Assembly: GCF_000744185.1 (NCBI RefSeq)
Contig: NZ_JQLL01000001.1
Location: 2,075,001-2,139,000, forward strand
DNA from: Carnobacterium funditum DSM 5970
GTDB lineage: Bacteria; Bacillota; Bacilli; Lactobacillales; Carnobacteriaceae
Reading direction: 5' to 3'
Length of the DNA stretch: 64,000 nt
Shown: piece after piece, positions 1 through 8,539 of the stretch
Position numbering within the stretch: the stretch's first letter is position 1
Layout: the number at the start of each line of letters is the position of its first letter
Made by a program: the position numbers and the translations under genes
Notes under the pieces: model-generated
Seen by the model: the letters and a program-made list of their open reading frames with translations, nothing else
What the model was told of the DNA's origin: nothing
Database searches by the model: none

Positions 1-72
1 GACAGTTTAATTATATTCTACAAGAAATGAGTGTTAGGTGCAAAAAAGCGAGGGATAGAAATCGATCAAGAT

Positions 73-122
73 AAAAAAGTTATCCCCAACAAATTGGTTA
101 TTTGTTGGGGATAACTTTTTTT
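73..122. terminator. Bidirectional Rho-independent terminator
   Basis: About 20 bp of perfect inverted repeat (arms about 73-93 and 101-122) flanks a 7-base loop, with an A-run on one side and a T-run on the other. It lies just past the rplY stop and can end transcription on either strand. Confidence 0.9.
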
Positions 123-135
123 AGATAAGCTTAAA

Positions 136-744
136 TTATTCTGCTTTTTCGCCGATAACTTCTGGCTCAGCTGCTTCATCAGTTGTTTCTTCTTCTTCTT
201 CAAGAGCAGTAGGTTGTGCTACGATAACAACTGTTTCATCCTGTTCATCGAACACAGTAACTGATTTGTCTATTTTTATGTCTCCAACAGTCAGAGAATC
301 ACCAATTGTTAATGTGCTAACGTCAAGAGTAAATTCAGTAGGAATATTTTCAGGAGTTGTTTCAATTTCTAATTCGTTTAGAGTTTGTGAAACCATACCT
401 AATTTAACATTTTCAGTACCTTTAAGAACGATTGGAACAGTAACGGTTAATTTTTGTCCTTTTTCAATCGCTTGAAGTTCTACGTCCAAGATTTGAACTT
501 TTATAGCAGAGCTTTGGTAATGTTTGATGATAACTTGTTTAGGTTTTTCGCCCTCAACAACAACCTCAAAAATACCATTTTTTCCTAATTTTTTTAATAC
601 TTCAATAAAATCTTTTTCGTTAAGTAAGATTGAAGTAGCCTCTTCACCTTTGTTGTATACAACAGCTGGAATGTTATGTTCTTTTCTATACCTCTTAGCT
701 GAAGCTGTTCCAATTTCTGATCTTAATTCTGCATTTACTTTCAT
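136..744 (-). CDS. rplY: Ribosomal protein L25 / general stress protein Ctc
   Basis: Large-subunit protein that binds 5S rRNA; in Bacillus the two-domain form is the stress protein Ctc. The 202 residues match the Ctc/TL5 two-domain length (204 in B. subtilis): an N-terminal L25 domain (about 1-90, starting MKVNAELR), a C-terminal beta domain (about 95-180), then an acidic tail rich in Glu. The ATG follows an AAAGGGG ribosome binding site. It stands alone between a strong terminator and a separate upstream promoter. Identification is by overall sequence pattern and length. Whether it is stress-induced here cannot be told from the sequence. Confidence 0.93.
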   Translation of the reverse strand: MKVNAELRSEIGTASAKRYRKEHNIPAVVYNKGEEATSILLNEKDFIEVLKKLGKNGIFEVVVEGEKPKQVIIKHYQSSAIKVQILDVELQAIEKGQKLTVTVPIVLKGTENVKLGMVSQTLNELEIETTPENIPTEFTLDVSTLTIGDSLTVGDIKIDKSVTVFDEQDETVVIVAQPTALEEEEETTDEAAEPEVIGEKAE

Positions 745-851
745 GAATTTTTCCCCTTTCGTATTAGCTTAGTCAAGTTACTTCACACAATTTATCTGTA
801 TCTAAAAAAGAAAAAAACGAGAACTGAGCTTTGAAATCACGTTCACTACAC

Positions 852-860
852 ATTATACCA
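852..860 (-). promoter_or_regulatory. Extended -10 promoter for rplY
   Basis: Reading the minus strand, TGGTATAAT (TGn plus a perfect -10 hexamer) lies about 108 bases before the rplY start. I see no good -35 box at 17 bases, as is usual for extended -10 promoters. The leader contains a T-rich stretch after a weak GAAC/GTTC pairing, too weak to call an attenuator. Confidence 0.5.
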
Positions 861-892
861 GATATTTGCGTATCAACCTAATGAAAATTTTT

Positions 893-2083
893 TCATTTTA
901 TTTCATTCAACGGATTGCTCTCAATAATTAGCGCTATACCGATGCCTCCACCGACACACAAAGAAGCAAGTCCATAACGAGTTTTATTGTTTAAAAGCTC
1001 ATGGATGAGACTTACTACGATTCTAGACCCTGAGGCCCCAATAGGATGACCGAGTGCAATAGCCCCGCCGTTTGCATTAACGTTAGCCATAGTTAAATTT
1101 AAATCTCTAGCAACAGCGACACTTTGAGCAGCAAAAGCTTCATTTAATTCAATGGAATCCATTTTTTCAAGCGTTAGATTGGTTTTCTTTAAAACTTTTT
1201 TTATGGCATGGTAAGGGGCATATCCCATAATAGCAGGATCAATACCGACTTCTGCATAACCTTTGATAGTCGCTAGATAGGGGAGTTCTAATTGTTCAGC
1301 TAATGATTTTTTCATTAAGACAAGAGCGGCTGCGCCATCATTAATTCCGGATGAATTTCCAGCAGTGACGGATCCGTTTTCTTTAAAAGCGGGCTTTAGC
1401 TTTGTTAAACTATCTAGAGTGGTAGTTTCACGAATAAATTCATCATCACTAAATAGTTGCTCTTTTCCTTTAATTGGAACAGGTATAATTTCTTTTATAA
1501 ATTTACCATCTTTTTGGGCGGTAGCAGCTCTTTTTTGTGATTGCAATGCAAATTGATCTTGTTCGGTTCTAGAAATGCTGTACTGTTCGGCGACTTTTTC
1601 AGCAGTTAGTCCCATAGGTAATTGGCTGAAAGCATCTGAAAGACCATCATGCATAACGCTATCTATCAAACGGTCATCGCCAGCTTTTTTGCCCCAGCGG
1701 TGTGTGTTTAAAAGATAAGGAGCCTGAGACATGTTTTCGGTACCCCCAACAACGATAACGTCAGCATCCCCTAATTGGATGGCCTGACTTCCTAGAATAA
1801 TGGCTTTTAATCCAGAACCACAGACTTCGTTAACTGTCATGCCAGGAGTGACATAAGGGATACCAGAATGAACCGCAATTTGGCGCGCTGGATTTTGGCC
1901 GGAACCTGCCTGTAAGACATTGCCAAAAATAACCTGGTCAACGTTATCTGGAGTAATAGAGGCTCTTTTGATAGCTTCTTTTGTAACAATCATTCCTAAT
2001 TCGACAGCGGATACATTTTTTAAACTGCCTCCGAACTTTCCAATTGGCGTTCTTGCGGCACTAACGATAACGACTTCTTCCAA
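893..2083 (-). CDS. Acetyl-CoA C-acetyltransferase (thiolase)
   Basis: Condenses two acetyl-CoA to acetoacetyl-CoA, the first step of the mevalonate pathway. The 396 residues are full thiolase length. The nucleophile Cys88 lies in NEVCGSGLKA; the C-terminal catalytic motifs NANGGAIALGHPIGASG and LCVGGGIG are intact. It starts at TTG behind GGAGAGG (TAAAGGAGAGGTATCTA). It is divergent from mvaS, whose product uses acetoacetyl-CoA, so a mevalonate role is likely. In enterococci this activity is fused to HMG-CoA reductase (MvaE); here it is a separate gene and the reductase is not in the window. A role in fatty-acid degradation is the alternative, but no such genes are nearby. Confidence 0.92.
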   Translation of the reverse strand: MEEVVIVSAARTPIGKFGGSLKNVSAVELGMIVTKEAIKRASITPDNVDQVIFGNVLQAGSGQNPARQIAVHSGIPYVTPGMTVNEVCGSGLKAIILGSQAIQLGDADVIVVGGTENMSQAPYLLNTHRWGKKAGDDRLIDSVMHDGLSDAFSQLPMGLTAEKVAEQYSISRTEQDQFALQSQKRAATAQKDGKFIKEIIPVPIKGKEQLFSDDEFIRETTTLDSLTKLKPAFKENGSVTAGNSSGINDGAAALVLMKKSLAEQLELPYLATIKGYAEVGIDPAIMGYAPYHAIKKVLKKTNLTLEKMDSIELNEAFAAQSVAVARDLNLTMANVNANGGAIALGHPIGASGSRIVVSLIHELLNNKTRYGLASLCVGGGIGIALIIESNPLNEIK

Positions 2084-2324
2084 TAGATACCTCTCCTTTA
2101 TTTACTGTAATCTGATCATTTAGTCTTTAAATGACTACGAACTACCTTTATTGTACGATATTCTCCTCAATATGACACTTTAAGTTTTTATAAAACATTT
2201 TGAGTTAAAAAAATGGCTAGAATATTAAGCTTATCTTTAATTTAACGCTAACTTCTTGTTTTTTAAACTATTGTGTACTATTCTTTAATTGAGCTACTAA
2301 GTTTAACAGGTGTAATGTGTCTAT

Positions 2325-2333
2325 TGGTATAGT
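2325..2333 (+). promoter_or_regulatory. Extended -10 promoter for mvaS
   Basis: TGGTATAGT at 2325-2333 fits an extended -10 element about 50 bases before the mvaS start. The rest of the 303-base divergent gap (2084-2386) is A+T-rich. A possible thiolase -10 (TACAAT on the minus strand, 2150-2155) is visible, but no clear operator. Confidence 0.45.
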
Positions 2334-2386
2334 ATTCATGCGCTGGATTTTTTATTCATGATAAAGGATTATTGGAGGAGATTTTT

Positions 2387-3574
2387 TTGGAAATAGGAAT
2401 CGATAAAATTGGGTTTTATGCCCCAGATTTATATATGGATATGCGTGAATTAGCTGTTGCCAGAGGAATAGAACCAGATAAGTTTACTATTGGTATTGGA
2501 CAAGAAAAGATGGCGATTGCGCCTATTACTCAAGATACGGTAACATTGGCAGCAAATGCTGCATTGAATTTATTAGATGAAAAAGATAAAGAAGCGATTG
2601 ACCTAGTTATTTTTGGAACTGAGACAGGGATAGATCAATCAAAATCTGCTGCTGTTTATGTTCACGAATTACTTGGATTAGATCCAGTTGCTCGCTCCTT
2701 TGAAATCAAACAAGCTTGTTATGGCGCAACAGCAGGTATACAAATGGCAAAAGGTCATGTTGCATTAAATCCAGACAGCAAAGTTCTAGTACTGGCTTCA
2801 GATATTGCTAAGTATGGTCTGAATTCTCCAGGAGAATCGACTCAAGGAGCCGGGGCAGTTGCACTAGTTATTAGCGCGAACCCAAAAATAATGGTTTTAG
2901 AAAATAACAGCGCCTATCTTACATCGGACATTATGGATTTTTGGCGTCCAACTTACTCAGATATGGCTTTTGTTGATGGGAAATTTTCAAATGAACAATA
3001 CATTTTATTTTTTGAAACAGTTTGGAAACAATATAAAGCTAAGAGTGGTTTAGGATTTAAAGACTTTGAAGCTCTTTGTTTCCATGTGCCCTATACTAAA
3101 ATGGGACTTAAAGCCTTGAAACCTGTTCTAGAAGAAGAAGGAACAACTGAAGACCAAAAAAGAATGTTAGAAAATTATCAAAAAAGTATTCAGTATAATA
3201 AAATAGTAGGTAATATTTATACAGGTTCTTTATACTTAAGCTTGCTTTCTCTTTTAGAACAAAAAGAAGAGTTAAAAGAAGGTTCAAGAATTGGCTTGTT
3301 TAGTTATGGTTCAGGAGCAGTGGGAGAATTTTTCACTGGCATTATGCAGCCTGGCTATCAAACTCAATTAAACACTATCCAAAATACAGATAGGTTGTCA
3401 TCAAGAAGAAAAATTAGCGTAGAAGAATACGAATCTATCTTTAAACAAGAGTTGCCAGTTGATGGATCAACTATTGAATTGGATATAGAAAAAGATTCGG
3501 CAGCAATTTGTTTAGCAGGGATGTCTGAGAATAAAAGACAGTACATCAACAAACGGACGTATGGTTCAAATTAA
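2387..3574 (+). CDS. mvaS: Hydroxymethylglutaryl-CoA synthase
   Basis: Condenses acetyl-CoA with acetoacetyl-CoA to HMG-CoA in the mevalonate route to isoprenoids. The protein aligns by eye over its length with enterococcal MvaS: start MEIGIDKIGF, IGIGQEKMA, GTET (Glu79), the nucleophile Cys111 in EIKQACYGATAG, and FHVPYTKMG holding the catalytic His. I chose the TTG at 2387 over the TTG at 2372 because GGAGGAG sits at 2374-2380, and because MvaS proteins begin M-x-IGIDKI. The divergent thiolase supplies its substrate. Confidence 0.96.
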   Translation: MEIGIDKIGFYAPDLYMDMRELAVARGIEPDKFTIGIGQEKMAIAPITQDTVTLAANAALNLLDEKDKEAIDLVIFGTETGIDQSKSAAVYVHELLGLDPVARSFEIKQACYGATAGIQMAKGHVALNPDSKVLVLASDIAKYGLNSPGESTQGAGAVALVISANPKIMVLENNSAYLTSDIMDFWRPTYSDMAFVDGKFSNEQYILFFETVWKQYKAKSGLGFKDFEALCFHVPYTKMGLKALKPVLEEEGTTEDQKRMLENYQKSIQYNKIVGNIYTGSLYLSLLSLLEQKEELKEGSRIGLFSYGSGAVGEFFTGIMQPGYQTQLNTIQNTDRLSSRRKISVEEYESIFKQELPVDGSTIELDIEKDSAAICLAGMSENKRQYINKRTYGSN

Positions 3575-3590
3575 TCAATCTTTCTACATA

Positions 3591-3625
3591 AAAAGGGAGT
3601 GAGACAATTGTCTCGCTCCCTTTTT
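3591..3625. terminator. Bidirectional terminator between mvaS and the aldo/keto reductase
   Basis: The stem AAGGGAGTGAGA / TCTCGCTCCCTT (one G-U pair) has an A-run before it and T6 after it. It serves the convergent genes on both sides. Confidence 0.88.
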
Positions 3626-3641
3626 TGATTAGTTAAGCTTT

Positions 3642-4553
3642 TTAAGGCACTGGATTTCCAGCAGATCGATAAAGTTCATACCATTCTTCACGTGTTAACT
3701 GAATATCAGATGCTAGTGCGTACTCGTTCAAACGATTAGGTGTCATTGTTCCAACAATGGTCTGAATATGAGCAGGATGACGTAAAATCCAAGCAATTGC
3801 AGCACCAGAAGAATCAAGGCCATATTTTTCACCGATTTCTTTTAGCTTAGCATTTATATCAGGGAAATTTGGATGATCAATGAAAACTTCTCCACCAGCT
3901 TTAATAGGTGACCATGCTTGAATAGTCATTTTGTTAAGGCGGCTGTAATCAAGAACACTGCCATCATGGTTGATGCTGTTGTTGTGTTTTGTATTCACGG
4001 TTATACCAGCATCAATCATGCCAGTATGCATAACACTTAATTGCAATTGATTGACAATTAATTCTTGTTCAACGGTTTGTTTCAATAATTCAATTTGCAT
4101 GGGGTTGTGGTTGCTTACTCCAAAATGACGAACTTTTCCATTTTTTTCTAAAATATTAAAAGCTTCTGCTACTTCTTCTGGTTCAGCTAATGCATCAGGA
4201 CGATGCAATAAGAGAACATCAAGGTAATCTGTTTTTAAGCGACTTAAACTTTCATCAACGGAATGAAGAATGTGCTCTTTTGAAAAATCATAGAAACCTT
4301 TTCGTATCGCTGTCTTGCTTTGGATAATAACTTTTTCTCGAGCAGCAGATTTTAAGTCAATCGCTTTGGAAAAGACTTCTTCTGATTTACCACCACCATA
4401 GATATCGGCGTGATCAAAAAAATTCACGCCTAAGTCCAATGCATTATCGACAACAGCTGTTGCTTCTTTTGCTGACAGACCAGCCATAGTCATACAGCCT
4501 AAACCAATATTCGAAACCATTAAATCACTTGTTCCTAATGCTATTTTTTTCAT
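3642..4553 (-). CDS. Aldo/keto reductase family oxidoreductase
   Basis: NADPH-dependent carbonyl reductase of the aldo/keto reductase fold, most like the YdhF group; the substrate is unknown. The 303-residue TIM-barrel protein keeps the catalytic tetrad: Asp and Tyr in FFDHADIYGGG, Lys in IIQSKTAI and His in LLLHRPDA. The C-terminal NADPH-binding part contains IVGTMTPNRLNE. The start is the ATG at 4553 behind AAAAGGAG; a longer reading frame runs upstream to 4676 but adds 41 residues unlike this family. It is a single gene with a shared terminator downstream. Confidence 0.88.
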   Translation of the reverse strand: MKKIALGTSDLMVSNIGLGCMTMAGLSAKEATAVVDNALDLGVNFFDHADIYGGGKSEEVFSKAIDLKSAAREKVIIQSKTAIRKGFYDFSKEHILHSVDESLSRLKTDYLDVLLLHRPDALAEPEEVAEAFNILEKNGKVRHFGVSNHNPMQIELLKQTVEQELIVNQLQLSVMHTGMIDAGITVNTKHNNSINHDGSVLDYSRLNKMTIQAWSPIKAGGEVFIDHPNFPDINAKLKEIGEKYGLDSSGAAIAWILRHPAHIQTIVGTMTPNRLNEYALASDIQLTREEWYELYRSAGNPVP

Positions 4554-4776
4554 TTGCTCATTCTCCTTTTGCTTTTTTATCCATTCAATGAATGGGACAC
4601 ACCATACAGTATTGTAACATGTAAACGGAAACAGGTAAAATAGATGAACGACCCAACATTGTGCGATACCGAGCAAGGAATGGTGATAAAAAGATATTAA
4701 TAGTTAATATATTTGTAGGTATAAGTATTTATAAGAATTAATTCAGTGAAAATAAAGTAAATTATTCACAAAATGA

Positions 4777-4805
4777 TTGACACAAATTTTTTTTGGGATT
4801 ATAGT
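4777..4805 (+). promoter_or_regulatory. Consensus sigma-A promoter for the TrmB-TauE-OCD genes
   Basis: A perfect -35 TTGACA (4777-4782), 17 bases, then -10 TATAGT (4800-4805). This is the best promoter match in the first 10 kb and lies 73 bases before the TrmB-like gene. Confidence 0.8.
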
Positions 4806-4826
4806 AGTTACTGAAGGTAGCTACTA
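4802..4826. promoter_or_regulatory. Palindrome overlapping the -10 box; candidate TrmB operator
   Basis: TAGTAGTTAC (4802-4811) and GTAGCTACTA (4817-4826) form an imperfect inverted repeat (9 of 10 positions) with a 5-base spacer. It covers the end of the -10 box and the predicted transcription start, where a repressor would block initiation. Binding by the adjacent TrmB-like protein is inferred from position only. Confidence 0.55.
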
Positions 4827-4877
4827 ATCAATCAAAGACACTCATGTGATTAATTTCACCTTGAAGGGAGGAATAAA

Positions 4878-5678
4878 ATGAATCGAGTAATAGCCATTAT
4901 GAAAGAGTATCAATTTTCAGAATATGAAACATTGGTTTACATTGCATTACTGAAAAAAAGCGGCCAAACAGGTTATGAAGTGAGTAAAAATTCAAGTGTT
5001 CCCCGTTCGAAAGTATACAATACCTTAAATGTTTTATTAAAAAAAGGGTTAGTTATTTGTAGCAATACAGATCCAGTATTGTATATGGCTCAGCCGGTTG
5101 CCAGGGTAATAGAACAATTAAAGAGAAAAACACAAGATGATTTCAATGAAATCGAAAATAATTTAGGGAATATTGAAGAGTCAGAAATGACTGAAACATT
5201 ATGGAACTTTTCAGATTATAACCAAGTTATTGAAAAAGTGAACGAGTTAATTGAAAGCTCTCAAAAAGATCTTTATTTACAAGTTTGGGAAGAAGACTTA
5301 ACTAAGGAAATGATTGGATTATTAACCAAAGCAGAAAAGCGGTTAGAAAATTTCATCGTTATTTTATTTAGTCAAGAACAGCGTTATGAGTTACCATTTG
5401 CTCGGTTTTACAAACATGGGTTCGAAGAAGATAAATTGAAAGATTATGGAAGTCGCTGGATTAGCATAGTGGCAGATTCAAAAGAGGTTGTCTACGGCAC
5501 ATTACCGAATGACCAGCCAGATGTCATTTGGACACGCAATCATTCGATGGTGAAATTAGCCAAAGAATACATTATTCATGATGCTTATAATTTACGCATG
5601 ATCAAGCAGTTGGAAGACCCAGCTAAACAAGTATTTGGAAAAGATTTAATGGATGTTAGAAATATTTATAAAAACTAA
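4878..5678 (+). CDS. TrmB-family transcriptional regulator
   Basis: DNA-binding regulator of the TrmB/sugar-sensing type. The 266 residues begin with a winged helix (about 10-70: YETLVYIALLKKSGQTGYEV, then VPRSKVYNTLNVLLKKGL, the recognition region). A short coiled linker rich in Glu follows (about 75-105), then a C-terminal effector domain (about 110-260). The start has GGGAGG seven bases ahead. It is the first gene of a cassette with a TauE/SafE permease 20 bases downstream and an ornithine cyclodeaminase-family gene after that, and a palindrome overlaps its own promoter. Autoregulation and control of the two partners are likely, with the effector unknown. Confidence 0.85.
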   Translation: MNRVIAIMKEYQFSEYETLVYIALLKKSGQTGYEVSKNSSVPRSKVYNTLNVLLKKGLVICSNTDPVLYMAQPVARVIEQLKRKTQDDFNEIENNLGNIEESEMTETLWNFSDYNQVIEKVNELIESSQKDLYLQVWEEDLTKEMIGLLTKAEKRLENFIVILFSQEQRYELPFARFYKHGFEEDKLKDYGSRWISIVADSKEVVYGTLPNDQPDVIWTRNHSMVKLAKEYIIHDAYNLRMIKQLEDPAKQVFGKDLMDVRNIYKN

Positions 5679-5698
5679 AATTATTGGAGGAAACTAGA

Positions 5699-6586
5699 AT
5701 GACTACGGTATTATTAACGTTAATTGTAATTGTGAACTTATTTTTTGTACTATCTTTTGTGAAGGATCTAACAAAACACAAGAATGACATTATGAGTGAA
5801 CCAGCTAGCACGCTAGCATTACCCTTTACTTCATTCTTTACATTTTTACTTTCCACTTTTGGCGTATCAGATTTCGCTATTGGAACAGTATTGTATCGAA
5901 AGTTGAAATGGGTGCCTTTAAAGAAACTACCAGGAACATTAAATGCACAATGTGTTATTCCAGTAGCAGCAATGGCTCTCTTATATATCACATCAATTGA
6001 TGTTGGACTTAAAACATTAGCTGTTTGTATTATCAGTCAAGTTATTGGAGCGTATGTAGGACCACGTTTTGTTGTGAAATTACCAGAAAAAACAATCAAA
6101 CAATTTATTTCAATCGGTTTAACCGTTGCAGCAGTGTTAATTTTAGCTGGGAAATTCAATGTGATTCCTTCTAACGGAACAGCAACAGAGTTATATGGTC
6201 TAAAATTAGTAACAGCCGGCGTTTTATTATTTGCTTATGGTGCATTAAACAATATTGGTATTGGTTCATATGCGCTAACAATGGCTACGGTTTATGCTTT
6301 AGGTATGAATCCAGCAGTAGCTTTCCCCATTATGATGGGAGCAGCCACATTCTCAGTTCCTATTGGAAGTATGCAATTCGTTAAATTTGGTCAGTATAGC
6401 CGTAAGATCACGTTATTTACCTCTACATTTGGGGTACTAGGTGTCTTAACAGCCGTTTACTTTGTTAAATCTCTAAATACTGGTATGCTACAATGGTTGG
6501 TTATTGTGATTTTACTTTACACAGCTGTTAGCATGGTTTTAGAGTTGCGTAAATCTAAAATGAACTTGGCAAACGAAATCAATTAA
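5699..6586 (+). CDS. TauE/SafE-family membrane permease
   Basis: Predicted transporter of the TauE/SafE (DUF81) superfamily, whose known members move small sulfonates, sulfite or sulfoacetate across the membrane. The protein has 295 residues with about eight hydrophobic segments in two repeated halves; the first half contains LSTFGVSDFAIGT and the second GALNNIGIGSYAL, the paired loops typical of the family. The ATG at 5699 follows GGAGGAAACTAGA and lies 20 bases after the regulator stop, so the two are co-transcribed. The substrate cannot be read from the sequence; an amino acid or derivative made or used by the next enzyme is one possibility. Confidence 0.82.
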   Translation: MTTVLLTLIVIVNLFFVLSFVKDLTKHKNDIMSEPASTLALPFTSFFTFLLSTFGVSDFAIGTVLYRKLKWVPLKKLPGTLNAQCVIPVAAMALLYITSIDVGLKTLAVCIISQVIGAYVGPRFVVKLPEKTIKQFISIGLTVAAVLILAGKFNVIPSNGTATELYGLKLVTAGVLLFAYGALNNIGIGSYALTMATVYALGMNPAVAFPIMMGAATFSVPIGSMQFVKFGQYSRKITLFTSTFGVLGVLTAVYFVKSLNTGMLQWLVIVILLYTAVSMVLELRKSKMNLANEIN

Positions 6587-6671
6587 GAAGACAAAGTAAG
6601 CTAGAATGTAGATGAATCGAAATAGTAAGTTGAGTGATAAATAAAGTAAAGTACACAGAGGAGAGGAAAAA

Positions 6672-7664
6672 ATGATTGTATTAACTAAAGAAGATATGCA
6701 AAAAGCTTTTTCAATGAAAGAGGCTATTCAAGCAGATAAAGAGGCATTGCGTCTTTTTTCTGAAGGGAAAAGTACCGTTCCGTTGCGTACGAATATTGAT
6801 GTTCCTGAACATGGTGGCCAGAGTTTGTATATGCCTGCTTATGTTGCTGGAGATAACCAGGCTTTAGGTGTGAAAATCGTGTCTATTTATCCTGGAAATA
6901 TTGGAAAAAATTTACCAAGCGTTCCAGCAACGATGGTTATGTTGAATGCTGAAACGGGAATAGTAGAAGCTATGATGGATGGAACTTACTTAACACAATT
7001 GCGTACAGGAGCTGTTCAAGGAGCCGCAACAGATATTTTAGCTCGAAAAGATGCTAAAATTGCTGCTTTATTCGGAACAGGTGGCCAAGCTGTTTCTCAA
7101 TTGGAAGCGATGTTGACTGTTCGTTCACTAGAAGAAGTTAGAATAGTTGATATAGATAAAGAACGATGCCAACAATTTGTTAAAGAAATGGCAGAAAAAT
7201 TTGCTCATTTTGGGACAAAATTAATTGCTGTAGATTCTGCAGAAGAGGCTGTAAAAGGAGCAGATATCATCACGTCTGTAACCACTTCTAAACGTGCAAC
7301 ATTTGCTGGAGAATTTGTTAAAAATGGCGCTCATATCAATGGTGTAGGAGCTTATACTCCTGAAATGCATGAGCTTCCTAGTGAAATTATCGTACGAGCA
7401 GATAAAGTTATTTTTGACACAACGCAAGGGGTATTGGCAGAAGCGGGCGATATCATTACACCTTTAAAAGAAGGATTGGTTGAAAGAAGTCATTATCAAG
7501 GAGATCTTGGAGAAGTGATGCTAGGGAAAATTTCAGGTCGTGAAAGCGATGAAGAAATTACAGTCTTCAAAACAGTTGGCACGGCTGTGTTAGACGTGGT
7601 TACTGCTGAAAAAATTCTTATAAAAGCCAAAGAACTTGGAGTTGGAACAGAAATCACATTATAA
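6672..7664 (+). CDS. Ornithine cyclodeaminase / mu-crystallin family protein
   Basis: NAD(P)-binding enzyme of the family that includes ornithine cyclodeaminase, alanine dehydrogenase and ketimine reductase. The 330 residues show the substrate region (VPLRTNIDVP and GVKIVSIYPGN), the family hallmark LRTGAVQGAATDILARKD near residue 115, the Rossmann motif LFGTGGQA near 136-143, and a later acidic VDIDKE that would bind the ribose of NAD. AGGAGAGG precedes the ATG. An 85-base gap from the permease shows no terminator, so it is probably the third gene of the regulator operon. The exact reaction is undetermined. Confidence 0.85.
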   Translation: MIVLTKEDMQKAFSMKEAIQADKEALRLFSEGKSTVPLRTNIDVPEHGGQSLYMPAYVAGDNQALGVKIVSIYPGNIGKNLPSVPATMVMLNAETGIVEAMMDGTYLTQLRTGAVQGAATDILARKDAKIAALFGTGGQAVSQLEAMLTVRSLEEVRIVDIDKERCQQFVKEMAEKFAHFGTKLIAVDSAEEAVKGADIITSVTTSKRATFAGEFVKNGAHINGVGAYTPEMHELPSEIIVRADKVIFDTTQGVLAEAGDIITPLKEGLVERSHYQGDLGEVMLGKISGRESDEEITVFKTVGTAVLDVVTAEKILIKAKELGVGTEITL

Positions 7665-7693
7665 AAATAAAGAAAGTTAGTCTGATAAATAAA

Positions 7694-7733
7694 AAAAGCC
7701 AGCCATTGAAATTTTTCAATGGCTGGTTTCTTT
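7694..7733. terminator. Bidirectional terminator after the cyclodeaminase-family gene
   Basis: The stem AGCCAGCCATTGAAA / TTTCAATGGCTGG is flanked by A7 and a T-rich tail. It separates the convergent cyclodeaminase-family gene and the stress-protein gene. Confidence 0.85.
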
Positions 7734-7757
7734 CAATTTAACAACACAACTATTTTT

Positions 7758-8333
7758 TTATTCTTTACTAACTTTATCCTGATTTGTACCAGGTGACATG
7801 GGTATACTTGGATTCTCAATAGGATGATCCCCAGCAAATGTCCCGTCTGAGTCTTTAATTGGAATACCATCAACCGTTAACTTTTTATTTTTATTTGAAG
7901 CAGGAATATCAGCATGAGCAGCTGAATATTCACCAATAATCGGAATAGAATCTATATCATCATCTGTGGAATCACCGCTAGAATTAAATGCATCACTTGT
8001 ATTTATTGGTTCTTCAACTAAAATAACATATCCGCCATTTTCGATAGCTTTATTGTAGCGTTCGGTGATAACCGGGCTCAAATGGTATTTTCCAAGCGGA
8101 TTTTCTAAATCACCATCAGTAAAGACATCTCTAGTGCGGTCCCAAATAGACTGGTGGCGTGCTTGAGTTATTGGATCAACATCAGCAATGGTTAAACTTT
8201 CGATTCGTCCTTTATTTTCTTTATACGTGACAACAGTAATATCATCTGCTTCATATCCCTCTAATAGTAAATGTTCCACTTCGGCTGCAGCTTCTTCAAC
8301 TGACTGATAAGCATTTCTGAAAATTTTTGACAT
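7758..8333 (-). CDS. General stress protein, YflT/GSP17M-like
   Basis: The N-terminal ~105 residues form the small stress-protein domain of Bacillus YflT/GSP17M (EEAAAEVEHLLLEGYEADDI, then VTERYNKAIENGGYVILVE by pattern). The remaining ~85 residues are polar, low-complexity and probably disordered, with runs of Asp and Ser and a basic NKNKKLTVDG patch. The total is 191 residues. The start is the ATG at 8333 behind TAGGAGGAATAG; an upstream in-frame ATG at 8366 lacks a ribosome binding site. It is divergent from dps, another stress gene, but the molecular function is unknown. Confidence 0.78.
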   Translation of the reverse strand: MSKIFRNAYQSVEEAAAEVEHLLLEGYEADDITVVTYKENKGRIESLTIADVDPITQARHQSIWDRTRDVFTDGDLENPLGKYHLSPVITERYNKAIENGGYVILVEEPINTSDAFNSSGDSTDDDIDSIPIIGEYSAAHADIPASNKNKKLTVDGIPIKDSDGTFAGDHPIENPSIPMSPGTNQDKVSKE

Positions 8334-8461
8334 ATCTATTCCTCCTATTAGCTTAATGTTGTTCATATAAATATCCTATCAAATAATGAAAAGGTTTCCA
8401 AATATAAACGCTTATTACAAGAAAAAGTAACGAACAGATTTATTAAAAAAAGACGTATCAT

Positions 8462-8509
8462 TAGACAACTTTAGCTCTTTTAATTATGATTATTACAAAG
8501 TGGTAATCA
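8462..8509 (+). promoter_or_regulatory. dps promoter with overlapping palindrome
   Basis: TAGACA (8462-8467), 17 bases, then TATGAT (8485-8490). Overlapping the -10 box is an imperfect palindrome, TGATTATTAC (8487-8496), AAA, GTGGTAATCA (8500-8509), with 8 of 10 positions matched. The segment TAATTATGATTATTA (8481-8495) also partly resembles a PerR box. Peroxide control of dps would fit, but the match is not strong. Confidence 0.5.
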
Positions 8510-8539
8510 CTTTAATACGATTGTGGGAGGAAAAGAAAC

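Noticed and set aside
745-850. Attenuator in the rplY leader
   Set aside because: Only 4-bp GAAC/GTTC pairing precedes the T-rich run; too weak.
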